DNA from: Anoplolepis gracilipes
Taxonomy: Eukaryota > Arthropoda > Insecta > Hymenoptera > Formicidae
Direction of reading: 5' to 3'
Length of the DNA: 64,000 nt
Assembly: GCF_047496725.1 (NCBI RefSeq)
Contig: NC_132981.1
Span: forward strand, 6,104,001-6,168,000
Shown here: one piece after another, positions 13,001 to 25,600 of the stretch
Layout of the letters: each line of letters opens with the position of its first letter
Numbering within the stretch: the stretch's first letter is position 1
Position numbers and translations under genes: made by a program
The notes under the pieces: model-generated
What the model was told of the DNA's origin: nothing
The model's input: only the letters and a program-made list of their open reading frames with translations
The model's database searches: none

Positions 13001-16000
13001 CTCCCTTTCTCCCATTTTGATTCTTCAGAACCAAAGAGTTATACGCTCAACTAAATTTTGCAGGGTCCACATTTGTAAGACCCTTCCGAGGTACGTTTGA
13101 CTACATCGGCTGACTTGTATCGAAAAAAGCTCTGTATTGAGAACGCAGATCTCGCAGCTTTTTCCGATATAATATCAATTTGGAGGAATGAAATCGTGAA
13201 TATTCTACCTACGGTTACGAGCATCCAATGTGGTCCGGGCGATGTGATGCGGTACGTGAAGGTATTCTCCGCGAGCTTGGCGTCCTGCTTCCGTCAAATT
13301 TCCCTGACTGATGCTCCGTAGACGTAGCAAACGATCGTCTTTCAACAGCTGCAGCAAAAAGTATACATAGTGTTTCAGAATAAGCGAATCAAATTTTAAT
13401 AGCAAATGTTTTGATCGTCGACCTCAATCTCTTTTCAAATCTCGAGACAAATAATGTGTGTGTGTGTGTGTGTGTGTATGTGTAATTTTTCTTAATACTT
13501 TTTGCTATAAAAATTTTTAATTTTATCATTGATATTTGATTTGCTTATTTTGAGCCAACCTGTACAATATAAGAATAGAATGATTCCATCAGAGTAAAAA
13601 ATGCATTGATATTATTATATCAAAAATTGACAAATTTGCTGAGACAGTAAATTTGTGATGTTTTACGAAATAGCAGTGTATTTGAATATACATAATGTAT
13701 GCGAGAAAGTAAATTTTATATAAAAAATAAATAAATTATATATATATAGAGGTACATATATTCTGTAAGCACTGTCCATTAATTTATGTAGTAAGGTAAA
13801 TTTAAATCATAAAAAATTGAGAAAATTGAATGCGTGATAAATGAGATGAAAAAGTGGAAGTTGTGGAAGAATAACACCGCTATTATTGCGTAACGTGCTT
13901 ACATTCATTCGCTAACGATGAGAAAAATGGGTGCACTTGAATCTAAAGTGTTATATATTCGCATGTACGTGTGTGAGAATGTGTGAGATTTCAAGCTAAC
14001 GAAAAAGAGAAGCCTTTGAAAAATTTTCGCTACAGTACTCTCTTCCCCTGTAAATCTTTATACGTTGCCCATTTAAACAATCACTGTTTGTGATTTAAAA
14101 TTTATATGAGTGTTTTGAGTATGAGTAAATTAAAATTGTTTCCTAGAAACTGAAAGAAAAGTAAAAATTACCACTGTTTATTTTATTTTTTTAGTAATTA
14201 CATATTAATAACAAAAATAATGTAGTATATACAATAAAAAATGAAATATGTTGGGAGTAGAAATGAAAACAAAAATAAATACAAATATAAATGTCGAGCG
14301 AAATTTTAATTAAAAAATAATGGTAACAAAACATTTCTATAACTGATTAAAACAAATGTGAACTAGTATAAATATATATAACTGTCAATTATAATAGTCA
14401 ATTAAATTGTTTGCCTATTTGTATGTATTTAAACAAATCTTGCTTTAGATGAATAAAATATCTACGTAGAAAAACGTAATAAAAATCCACCGCAAATCAA
14501 ATTGTTTATTTGTTGGGAACACATTAGACCTAACCAACGCCAATCTTAAGTTTACTCACCCGATCTATCCGTAGATTCAAGCGAATCCCCGAAGAGTCAA
14601 TGACAGCACAAAGAGAACGATCTGGACCCGAGCACGCTCTCACCGCACCTTCCAAGTCTCGTCGTATCTCGTCCGTTTCCCTACTCAATTCCAATCCGAG
14701 TTCGTGAGCTTTCTCACCCTCCTTGAGCAAAGATTCAGTTCTGGCAGATAACTCTTGCGTCGCTGAAACATACGATACGATATCATTAATGGCGTATATA
14801 TCCTGTATTCACTGTTCTTATGTTCGGTTACTCAACACCTTTAGAAATTGACATAGAGAAGTTACCCAAGTTTACAGAAATCAAACCCACTGAAATTATA
14901 CCTCTATTTCTGTTCAAAATTCTGGAGAAACATTATTAGTATTGCTACATGTCGAGCACACAGTGCTCATTTATTAATAAGAGATAAACTTTGAATATAG
15001 ATCATGAAAGATACGAAGGTTAATGTGAGATTTTCGTAATTTAATAACAAGCATTCATCTTCGTCCGTTTGATAATCGAGATCGATAGCATTAATAATCT
15101 TAGAACGAACTTTCAATATACTGTCTACTCAAATAGATTATCAAACTATTAACCGACAACTGAAAGTAATAACGCGCGGTGTAACGAAGCAATTTATAAG
15201 ATGACGCCACTCGCCTATTAATATATTAGACTTCGTCTACACTGATGGGAAATATACGATAACGATATCTCCTATCGTGTCTCCGAACATTTTCCACCGT
15301 AACAGGTTTTCATTACTTGAATTAATTCTACTACAAACGCACACCTTCGTGAGGAACCCTCCAGCCCTATGGCTATGTTTTCAGACGAATTATACGGAGT
15401 GTGATACAAATTTATAATTGTGACATAGCGTGTCTAGAAAAAAGTTGAGAAAATTATAGTAATATAAAGCATTCTTTATATATAGTCCATTTGAAAAACC
15501 GACATGATATTTAATAGTTACCGTGCAACGATTGAAACAGTAAAGTCTTTAAGAACTTCATCTCGCAGTTGAAATCTGTTCTAATTAAAACTTTTAAACG
15601 GTGGTACACACAACTTTCTTATTTATGTTGGCTCAATATCGGTAACCCGTTATTTATTCACTTTACAATAATCTGTGTATACTTTTTAAAGATTTTCTTA
15701 ACGTTATATAATCTTTATACTTTCAAATAAATCGAAAGATAAAAACTGTATAAATAGAAATTATTAACTAAAATAAATTTTCAGCATCGGTATAGAAAGA
15801 CATGTGTTTATTTTGAAATATAACCCTCGCTACTTTTATTGATAATTCTTTTAAGTAAATAGTGTGCTAGGGGATAATTATATTTCGAAACACCCGGTAG
15901 ATAATACAAAAGCATACATAGCGCGTACGTACGATACACGTGTAGTGATTATGCAAGGGGTTGCTCGAAAGGAGATAGCAAGAGCAAGAGAACCGTAGTT

Positions 16001-17739
16001 GTGGTAGTACGCTAATTTAGTTAGTATACTGTTAGTAACTTAGTATCCTGACTAAGTGTCCTCTCTAGGTCGGAAAGGTCACTTAACGACGAGAAATTCA
16101 CTTGAAGACCGAATGATCTTGCTAGAAACAACCTAAACCACCGTTGACGTCGAATTAATTTGCGGTCCCAAAAGTAACGTTTACGTATGTACTTTGTATA
16201 GATGTATTAATTACACATGTTTAATTAATTAGATAGTATCAAATATTCGAAACCAATAATATATATATATATATATATATGTTTATTAACATGAAAGTTT
16301 TCGGTATGTATTTGATTTTCAAAGTAAGTAAAACTAATATTTTCTATTTTCTTTGACAAAAATCATTTATTTAATTTTATTTAGCGTTAACATAATTGAA
16401 ATTATTAATCTTTACAACTCTCATTCTATATCGAAATATTAAATCGTTAGTGTTAAATGAATGTTGCCGCATGATGCGTCGCAGAATGCATTGAATCCAC
16501 GGCAGTCGTGAGATTTATTATGACCACGCGTAGTTTGCGAGACAAGGATGAGTGAACGACGTGGTCGCTTTTCCATACGGAACGTGTAATTCGACGCATA
16601 AATTAATATACGTACGATGAGTACGCGCAACGCGTAGATATTACAGTTATGAATATGCAAACATTCCGGAGTGCATTGCCACCTTCTGACAAACAAACTA
16701 TAATATTGGCACGGAATATTCCAAAATATCCAATTCCACTAGCTATAGTACTTGCAATTACAAAATCTTAAGCTATTTTTTACACTAGAATTTAGTAATA
16801 AAAAAAAGAGTACGTTCATCTATAAATTATGAATTACTGTGTTGCTTAATTGTAATCCCAAAACGTAAAATGTTAATCTCATCATTATTTGGGATTGTAT
16901 ACCGAATGATTTTGATAGAATAATTTGCTGCAATGCAGTAATTTATCTAATTACAATTTACCATTTGTCAAATCAATGAGTGCATCCAATGCCACGTCAA
17001 GTCCAGTCTCGGCTGAGAGTTCGGTCTGAACAGGTTTGCCTAATAATTCCTCGACATCTGTAAAAACAAGCAAAATATTGTTGTTAGATATACGTCTATC
17101 TTTATTCTATAAACATTTCATTAACATGAGAACATTATATGTGCTTATACAAACGATAGTCTGTGTCACAAGCACAGATCACTTCTACATTCTAGAGCAC
17201 TTCAGATAATATATCGTCGGAGAATTGCCTGCCAATCACAGTTCAAAAGTTTTACGAAGAGAAATTATTATACGATATCATAACAATATCAGAATGAAAA
17301 TATAAAGGGCTGTGATAGAGTGAAAATGGGAAATGGATCGTTAAAAATGGATCGTGATCGCCTCGAGCTAACGAACATATATGTAGCATATATGAACGCG
17401 ACATTGTAAATCCCGTCACGTCGGTGCGTGGCAGTAATAATTTATCCACCCTGTATCCGCATCAGTTATCGCGATCTGATAGGTATTTTGAGGCAGTGTG
17501 CAGGTGGTTTGATAGTGTACTGTAGATCTTTAACGATATTGCGCGAAATTTCCCTGTTAAAAATTAAAAATGCATGCATTTTAATATAGAGTCCAGCAAT
17601 TTGTAGATAAAATAGATGATATAGAAAATTCGATATAAAAAATAATATTATCAATATAAACGTTGCGGAGAACATATTGGATAATACTTTGTAATCTCGA
17701 ATTTAATTCACGATATCAATTGTCGTAAAAATAATTTCG

Positions 17740-17781
<42 letters not shown>

Positions 17782-20700
17782 TCTTTCATATAGAATTCGA
17801 AAGAAACGATACACGTATAGTCACGTTGCCAATAAACCGGTATCGTTGTCGTTCCACTTGGCGGGTGGTACGTGATCTGAAATCAAGACGGGTCGACAGT
17901 ATGAGCAAGAGCTTTGTGATGACAAACATGCATAGTGTCCAGTAGTTGCATTGCACTAACGAGCTCAATTTGCTCAAGATTGTTAACGTGCAAGTGACAA
18001 TGGGCCCATTAAGCGACGATTATAGACTGTCGATAGCTTTCATTAGATGCATATGTGTCTTTAGTTGCGGGAAACGTCATTAGATGATGGTGCCAGACAT
18101 TGGAGCTTTATCTCGATAATTCATGTATTTGGATGAAAATATAAACTAAACTATTTGCTTTTGTAACTGTGCAATATAGGTACATAGATTTATAAATATT
18201 TGAAATTATTTTCAATTTAATGAAGCAAGTTAAATTTAGTACAATATTCTATTTCTGCCAAAGCTAATAATTAATTTTTAAGTTCTAAATCCACGTACCT
18301 ATAAGGCGGATTAAAACTTAATTCTTTTAAACTATCTGTTTAAATAACCAAGCATGTCTCGAGATTGCACAATTTTATTGTTAATTAATAACTAGTCTAA
18401 AAAAGTTAAACATATTTATATTTTAAAATTTTGCAAGTATGAGCTTTAAACTTTAGATTGTATATTTTTTCTAATAGTATATTTTAGAGAAACAGAATTA
18501 TTCTAACTATCAAAATTAAGTGCTCTCTGATCAGATACTCGTTTTTCCTCCAATGTCGTTGATGCAAATTAAATTAATTGGATTGTTACCATTAGGTGTA
18601 AATGAATTTATCATATGTGCAAGTGAAATGATACATTACATAATAAAATATTAGGAGCCGATCTATTAGAGAGAAAGAGAAAGAGAGAGAGAGAGAGAGA
18701 GAGGGAGGAGGGAGGGAGGAAGGGAGAAAGAAAGAGAGAGAGAGAAAATGACCAAAAATATTACAACCTGTCAGAGAATACATTAAACATGCTCTGATAT
18801 CATACATGAAATGAGTAAAAAAGAATCATTCCAAACAAAAGCTTTTGAAAATTTAAATTCTGTATATAATTTTAAATTTACTTTTGTCAGACTGCATGAG
18901 ACATAAATATTAAAATTTCAGTGCTGATATATATTGTCCTTCATTACATACATATTTACTTTTTTACATTTCAAAAAAGTTATTATTGTATTATTTTCAT
19001 TTTATGTTAGTTACAAAATAATTTTAAATTTATCATAGTATAATGCATGTATGATTAAACTAAATTTATATTTAAAATTCATGAACGATATAAAAATCAT
19101 AACATTTAAATATTGACATATATTATATACATGTCATTTACAATATTAGCCGCTCAAGTTTCTTATCGTGTTAAACTTAGACCATAAACCGTTCGATTTT
19201 GACTACGGTCAAGTTCATGCATGCGACATAATAGTTTAAATCTGACAAATCGTATAGATAGATGAATTTAACATTAAATGTGAGCATTTAGTGGTAGGGT
19301 TAGCCAGCTTTATGGCTACGTTCAAGAATCAAGGATGGAGAGTTGCTTGTAACTGTTAGGTTTCATCAAAGGTGCAGAATTCCAGCATTTCGAACCGCAA
19401 GTGGTTCTCCGCTTTCCACAGTTAACCTCCTCTGGAAATTAGTTAATCGGCTGTTAGCTGTATTTCTATTACCGTTAGCAGTCACGTTACAAGTAGTTAC
19501 TTGCTCTATTAATAGGAAAAAAAGAATTTCTTTTTAATTAAAAGCGAAAGAACGCGAAAATAACGTGCAACAAGCATGCAATTTCAAAAACGCAAATAAT
19601 TTGTAAAGATTTTATTTTGCTTAATTCATTCCTTATCACAGCATTTTTGTATTTATAAGAAAATCCCACATATATTATCTATATAATTTAAATTTTTCTT
19701 TCTTATTTTTTAATTTCTATTTTTAATACTCTTCACACGTCGAGTACAAAAATAGAAAGTTTGAAAATGCAATTAAGATAAAGCATGATTATAATAATTT
19801 GGATATTGATAGTACAAGAAAAGGAGAGCATTTGATAAATATAAAATTGTGTTGCAAATCTTATTGAAAGAGATTAAGCGCCTTGCTTTCATTGCATATG
19901 ATAATAACGTGTAAAGCGCATTCTTTATGCTCGAAATCAATTTTCCCTGACCAGTGTCTTTGATGTCGCGAAAAAAAAATTTTACTCACTGTCCAGATCC
20001 GCGAGAATCGCTTCGCTGGCCACGTCCAAGCTTCTTGTAAGGCATTTTCGTAGCTGTGACGTGGTATCCGCATGGTAGTCCTTTAAATCCTGCAACGCCG
20101 TCTCTACCGTCATAGGGAACTTCCTGATCCCAGCCGCCACCGCCTCGTTGCATATTATCATTGTCACCATGCAAGACCTGTGAACCACGCACCAAGGATT
20201 ATGAATAACGTAGCGAGTGCTTGCTCTAGGTAAAAGGTTTTCCAGCGTCATAGCAAGATGAATAGCTACATACATATACCTACTTAGGCCTCCTTCCCGT
20301 TTTCCTATCTTCATTTATTCTCGTCATTCTTGTACTTCTTCATTTAATATTAATATAGTTACATTCTAATGCAAATGTATATATATATATAAGAAATAAT
20401 TGGTACATCTTTATGTACCAAAGTGTAGTTACTGCATATGAATTGCATTTTAATTTTCTACCTTGGCTATTAACTGATGATTTTATTAAAAATAAAATAT
20501 AAAAATAATTATACATTTATACGAAGCATAAAGTAATAAAGAAATATGTAACATTAATGTAAAAAGTCAATGTAATCACCAGAATTTTATCATCTTTCTA
20601 AATTCGCGAAAATTACATTCTCACAGAATGTAATCAAGAAGGATAGAAGAATCAGGGAACGCGAGTAAGGTTGGAAGTGACAGTAATAAGTTCTCAAGAA

Positions 20701-22608
20701 CGTTGTCTAAGAACAGGGAATCGTCATGGATCCTACCCGAGCATAAAGGCGAGAACGGCGAGGAGAAATGCGAGAACACCAGGATGCTGAGAGGGTTTAT
20801 AATCCTGTCTGATTGGTCGACAGGCAAGCCAAAGTTCTGTGCCAGGAATTATGCAGGCCAGTACGCAGCACACGCCTGCTAAGCCCAGAAAAGCTGCTTC
20901 CACGTGCATGGACTGTAAAAGTTACAATGAGGGTTGTGACAAATTTAACAGTAATATCCGTGTGACATTAGATCGCGATAATTTATGTACTGCGCAAATC
21001 TCATAAAATTCATCCTTCCCGAAATAAGGGAAAAAATATCGAGAGAGCAGCGACGATGCTCTAATGAAGACTTTCTTTAATGAACTCCTCCATTATTCGC
21101 CAGTAGTTAAATTTCTCTCAGCGTGATTTTACTTTACCTCTGAAATCAATTTGATGGTGCTTATGCGATTTTCCACAACATTCGCCAGTAAATCTGTAAA
21201 GAGCGAAAAGGAATATAATTTTCTCTCTACTAATTGAAAGAAAGGCGCTAATTGTTTGATATTATCGGGAAATCTATTAAATTATTTGGCGAACCGAGAG
21301 TTATTAAACGGTAGAATAAAAATATTGAAATGTCGCTTTTTATACAGAAAAGATATTCTTCGATTACAATTTGCAATTATCTATTGTATAAAAATTAGTC
21401 GATCATAAAAGTGAAAACTATAACAAACGTTCAAACGCATGAATCGTGCTTTGCAACACACGTTTGATACGTGCAAAGCGCTTTTTTTTACATTAAATAT
21501 GAATTATTAACACAACTAAATATTTCACAAAATGATTATTCGAATTTAAAACGTATTTCTGTCGAAACATACGTATGTCCTTTAAAAGCTTATATCTCAT
21601 CATTAAAATTTTATCACAGAAACCATTTATGATAACTTTACCGATCGGTACATCGTAAGGTTGCACAAAGGACAGGAAGCTTCTAAGGTAATCGAAGGCG
21701 AACCATCCTTTATCGAGATGTAAACTTGTCATCTTGTAACGCTCGTCCATGGCAAATTTTGGAAACTTCAGCTTTGGTTTCTCGTCCCAGTCTCTGGACG
21801 AGGTCAACGTTCCGAGATACGACACGTTCAAGTTGTTCCTCGTATCCGTCATGTCCATCCTGTTCTCCTGTTTCTCTTCCTGCGTCTCGTTTGATGAACG
21901 AAGAATGAGAAAGCTGTCGGTGGTCGAGCAATTGTTACCACCTGGGGTCAAATCAGTTGAGACTGATTCTTGAAGCGTGTACGCCCTCGAAGAAACGAAG
22001 ACCAGAAGGAATGCTATAAGTTTTAGAGAAGTGGATCTTACGTGATGTTATCGTGATTTGCTGTTTCCGCGCGCGAATCGAGATGATAATAAAAATTTGA
22101 GTTTTAAAATTTAATAAATTGTTAAGAGGATTATTTCAATAGATATTATTTAATATATAATTTGAAATTTTATAAGTTCTTTATAAGTATTTATAATTTT
22201 TTATACATATGTAATAGTTTAGAACTCTATAATAATTATATTTATAATACAATACCATCTTTTTCTTACCTGTAGTAATGCTAAAATATATATTATCTCA
22301 ATGCACATTATATTCAATACATACGTATAACTAATATTTGATAATAAAATTTTAACAAAAAAATTATATATTTGTACGTTCTATAGATGCATTTTTAATA
22401 ACATATGACGTTTTCACTAATACAAAAACAAAATAAAAATAACACTTACGTACATCATAATTAATGAAGCCTAATTGCAAAACATTTGCTGTGTCAGTTA
22501 CTAGCGATTAATATAAGCACAATTTATTATTAATAATAGTTTAATAATACAAAGCAAGCTTTTTTATAATATTGAGACTTACATATACAATATATGTATA
22601 TTAGACAT
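4077..22608 (-). CDS. prominin-like five-transmembrane protein
   Basis: Minus-strand exons in transcript order: 22608-22583 (tentative start), 22036-21642, 21193-21138, 20912-20737, 20177-19990, 17057-16962, 14762-14560, 13348-13213, 8347-8177, 7336-7237, 6673-6479, 5987-5765, 5167-4868, 4760-4602, 4478-4348, 4270-4229, 4107-4077. Phases close to 2,628 nt, about 875 aa, the usual prominin size. An uncleaved or signal-like hydrophobic segment (LKLIAFLLVFVSS) lies at the N-terminus. It is followed by an extracellular domain with WFAFDYLRSFLSFVQPYD, then TM1 (about 163-185) and TM2 (about 204-229). A first large loop of about 240 aa leads to TM3 (about 480-502) and TM4 (about 517-540). A second large helical loop follows, then TM5 (about 809-831) and a proline-rich tail ending LPQSDW. 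Conserved landmarks include CRPLYDP after TM4, and sequons sit in both loops. Prominins bind cholesterol and sit in plasma-membrane protrusions and photoreceptor membranes. The family call is firm; the first exon is uncertain. Confidence 0.88.
7168..7220. repeat. AT-rich tandem repeat in a prominin intron
   Basis: Three near-identical copies of a unit containing TAATATTATTATATA occur in tandem, just downstream (in transcript sense) of the donor of exon 7336-7237. Confidence 0.6.
8348..13212 (-). other. large prominin intron with GC-rich islands
   Basis: This 4.9-kb intron is AT-rich. It holds GC-richer patches at about 8.84-9.25, 9.94-10.27 and 12.83-13.06 kb, and a foldback repeat at 11.68-12.02 kb. 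The open frames in it carry no recognisable domain and are not called. Confidence 0.55.
11675..12016. mobile_element. foldback (inverted-repeat) element inside a prominin intron
   Basis: Two arms of about 82 nt (11675-11757 and 11935-12016) are diverged inverted copies. Both contain ACATG followed by TTAAAAAGTTAAT-type sequence, and both have a GTAG/CATAT-rich outer end. A 177-bp AT-rich spacer lies between them, and no ORF is present. This looks like an old non-autonomous element. I could not identify the superfamily or target duplication. Confidence 0.5.
13213..13348 (-). CDS. internal prominin exon in the first extracellular loop
   Basis: A clear acceptor (TTTTTGCTGCAG) opens an exon in phase 0, and a donor GTAGGT closes it with one base over. 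That base joins the exon at 8347. The 45 codons read LLKDDRLLRLRSISQGNLTE and on through YLHVPHHIARTTLDARN. They fill the segment of the first extracellular loop that would otherwise be about 45 residues short. Skipping it is also phase-possible if the next exon uses the acceptor two bases downstream (8345), so a shorter isoform could exist. Confidence 0.75.
13455..13482. repeat. (GT)n microsatellite
   Basis: An almost pure dinucleotide run, interrupted once near its end, lies in the prominin intron just upstream (in transcript sense) of exon 13348-13213. Confidence 0.9.
14763..16961 (-). other. prominin intron, no further gene seen
   Basis: A 2.2-kb AT-rich intron with an (AT)n tract at about 16257-16280. 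I see no additional exon matching the family. Confidence 0.5.
17743..17780. repeat. (AT)n microsatellite
   Basis: A long alternating AT run with one phase slip, in an intron of the prominin-like gene. Confidence 0.9.
18669..18742. repeat. GA-rich microsatellite
   Basis: A purine-only run of GA repeats passing into GGAGGGA units and back to GA, in an intron of the prominin-like gene. Confidence 0.85.
22583..22608 (-). CDS. tentative 26-nt initiator exon of the prominin-like gene
   Basis: The exon at 22036-21642 opens inside a signal-like hydrophobic stretch but has no in-frame ATG after its upstream stop, so the start must lie in an earlier exon. At 22608-22583 an ATG opens eight codons plus two bases before a strong donor (GTAAGTC). 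That phase fits the acceptor at 22037, giving an N-terminus MSNIHILYI joined to STSLKLIAF. The acceptor has a poor pyrimidine tract, and other start exons further upstream are possible. Confidence 0.35.
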
Positions 22609-25600
22609 TTTTAAGTCTGTCTGTTAAGAAGTAAGGAATGTAAGACATTATATCTATTCAAGATGTTAAACGCGTTTCTCAACGAACATAGATCTTTCCT
22701 CTATCCTCCTTATTAATGTTATTCCGTGATACGCGCTTGAAGTCAGATTGCACTGCCTCAAGTTACGTTTAAATAGCACTGAAATTGAAATTCCAACTAA
22801 TGCTCTGAAGATCAAACATCAAGTACAACTTTATACCCTTCTTAAGTCATAAATAGGATTATGACGTTGCGATGATATTGAAAAAAATTATGTATTTATA
22901 CAATAATATATTAAAAACTCTCTAACATGTAACTCTTATCTTTATTTAATAATTCAACTGTTGCATTAAAATTAATTAGTTATGTTTAAAAAATCTCGTC
23001 AGCAAATGATTTAGCAATTTCATCGTTATACTTTTATTTAATTTGCGACAAATTAGATTACCTTTTATGTAACAATTAATTTTAACTCTCGACAAATACA
23101 TCATCAAAATAGTACTAAAAATTAAATAAAAATATAGCTACAGATTGTAAAGTACAAATAGGAAAATCTGCAATTTATTCCGTGTAAAACAGTGATACTT
23201 CTTGTCGAAGCAGCGTCAGAATAAAACGTTGTTTCTTCTTATATGTTTTGTATTAAATTGATTTCGAGAATAATAATGTATTAACATAAGTGCATAATAA
23301 TTTATCAAAAATAATGTCTTAAAATGTATCTTTAGACAGCGAGGAAATATGTATAAATAAGATGTAAAATACTACATGCCTTGGATCAAAATCATTTTCC
23401 GTTTGGATGCTCTTTTCCGACGTTTCCTCCATACGATAATGAACACTAACAATATGTCTCTATCAACTCGCGACTACTGCTAGACTATCATTTCTAGTAC
23501 TTGTAGAGGCTTCTGCGAAATCCCACAAGTGTGTCGAACCCTGAGAAGACAACGAATGAGATGGGGATTGAACAGGCGAGACTACGATATCGATAAATCT
23601 AAGAAATTGAGAACGTGCATGATGTAATTAGGTCATACAAATTTTAGCAAAGAACAATACAGAAATAAAAATACGTTATAAGAATGAAAAATTATAACAA
23701 TATATATTGTATTTAACCTATATTTGATTAATTAATAATTAAAATTATGCGTTAATGTAAGCAAATTTAAAAGCATAAGTAAAATCATAAACAAAAAGAG
23801 TAAATAAACCAGATTAAGTTTTCAGCACTTTGTAATATATTGAGCAAGTATTCGTATATAGATCGAAAAATGTTTTGCAACATTTGAGTTTCCATTGAAT
23901 TAAGTGCATAATCGCTGACTCAGGCACCAACATGTTTAGTAATGAATACACTCCAAAATAAGGTTAACGTAACAAACAAAAATTAATTTTCGCTTAGTTT
24001 GTGCAACATCGACCATATAAACTTTCTCATCTAATGCAAACCGTCATTTTTGTATGATATGTATTAATGAAATGTTAATGCACTGCTGGGCACAATTTAT
24101 TTCGTTCCTAGTTAGAAACAATCTTGCTCGCAAAAAGTTTGAAATGAAAAATCAATCTTATCAAACGAAAGTTGGTAAAACTTAACTCGATAAAATTTTT
24201 GCTTTGGCAATTTGTAACACAAGTTATTTAATAACAAAAAATTAATGAAGTCTCTCAATTAAAAACTTAAAATGATAAAATGCCGTGAATTATTTTTGTG
24301 TCCTTTATAACTAGAAAGCTTCTGAATTCTTTGCTCAGACGTTCAATCGTTCTTCGGACCATCCTCAGTGACACAAAAATAATAAATAATCTTATTTATA
24401 GTCACTTACAATTGCTTGATTACATTCGATATAATGAGTCACCTAGCGGCCTCTTACTAAACAGTTTAAAATGTAGAAGTGCATATCCAAATGGACTCTC
24501 AAATGTAACGCCATAATGGCGAGATTAAAAAATACAAAGAAGCCAAAAGGAGATCCATTATAAACATAAGTATGCGAGACAACGCTCAACCATCAACCGA
24601 GTCAAACGTACAAGTGAAGACCACAAGAGCAGAGACTGTTTATCAGACGTATATAATAAACGTCAATAATAAAACACGACTCTTATAAGAAAGCGAAAGT
24701 ATGGATTAAGTAAAGGACGAAAACTCTCAAAGACATGTTTTTCACAATTAATATGTATGTCTTTTAATAATCAGGCAGTCTGAAGTCTGAAGAAATTTTC
24801 TTATTTTGGAGTTTTAAATTTATATTTTTAATTTATATTTTTAAGTTAAAAAAATTATTATAGATATTTTATAATTATTATAGATATTGTATAATTTTAA
24901 TTTTAATTTGTTTTATTCTGTTTAAAAAAAAATGAAATAATGTATTCTTTGAATTTTCTGATATAAACATTTCCAGAATATCATTACTGTTTTAAATTTT
25001 ATTTTAATTGAAACAGAAGGAAATATAAGAAAGCACTCATGTAAGTTTTAAAAGGTTGAATTGCCCGCAGGGATTAAATATATCTCCTCGGATGTGATCT
25101 GTTCACGTACGTACTTGTACAACGTGGCTGTTCTACTGATAAGAGCCTTGAGCCATGGCAAAATGGTAGATATTTGCGTAAGAAAATACAAGAATAAAGT
25201 AGTCTGCATAACTTTACAGAGACATGCAAAATGTCAAAATGTACAGTATTGATCGTGTTAGAATAGATTTTTAGACAATTCAATGCTCTTTAATAAATAT
25301 AGTCTTTACAAACGCGCAAACTTCTCCGCATCTTTTGATTCCCACAGCTTCGTTTTACTACTTATGAAAATAAAGAGATGAATACTGGCTTAAACGATTA
25401 CGTCTGTACAGTGATAATCCTCCGAAGAAAAGGAACTGTAATCTGTCTTATTGTTCACTGATTTTTTTTGTTACGAAATCGTGGAGTTGAAATATCTTTT
25501 TAAGTTATGGATAAACGAGGGTAACTGACTTGCAAATTAAAATTTCTTCTCGAACCGACAATTCGCGATCCATCAAATGTGTCCAACTATCGATGGATAT

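Larger units (their letters stand above)
17058..19989 (-). other. prominin intron with microsatellites
   Basis: A 2.9-kb intron with an (AT)n tract at 17743-17780 and a GA-rich tract at about 18669-18742. No other gene was seen. Confidence 0.5.

Noticed and set aside
22270..22310. Short ATG-led segment (MCIEIIYILALLQ) before a strong GTAAGA donor as prominin first exon
   Set aside because: It ends in phase 0 and no acceptor of the signal-peptide exon is compatible with that phase.
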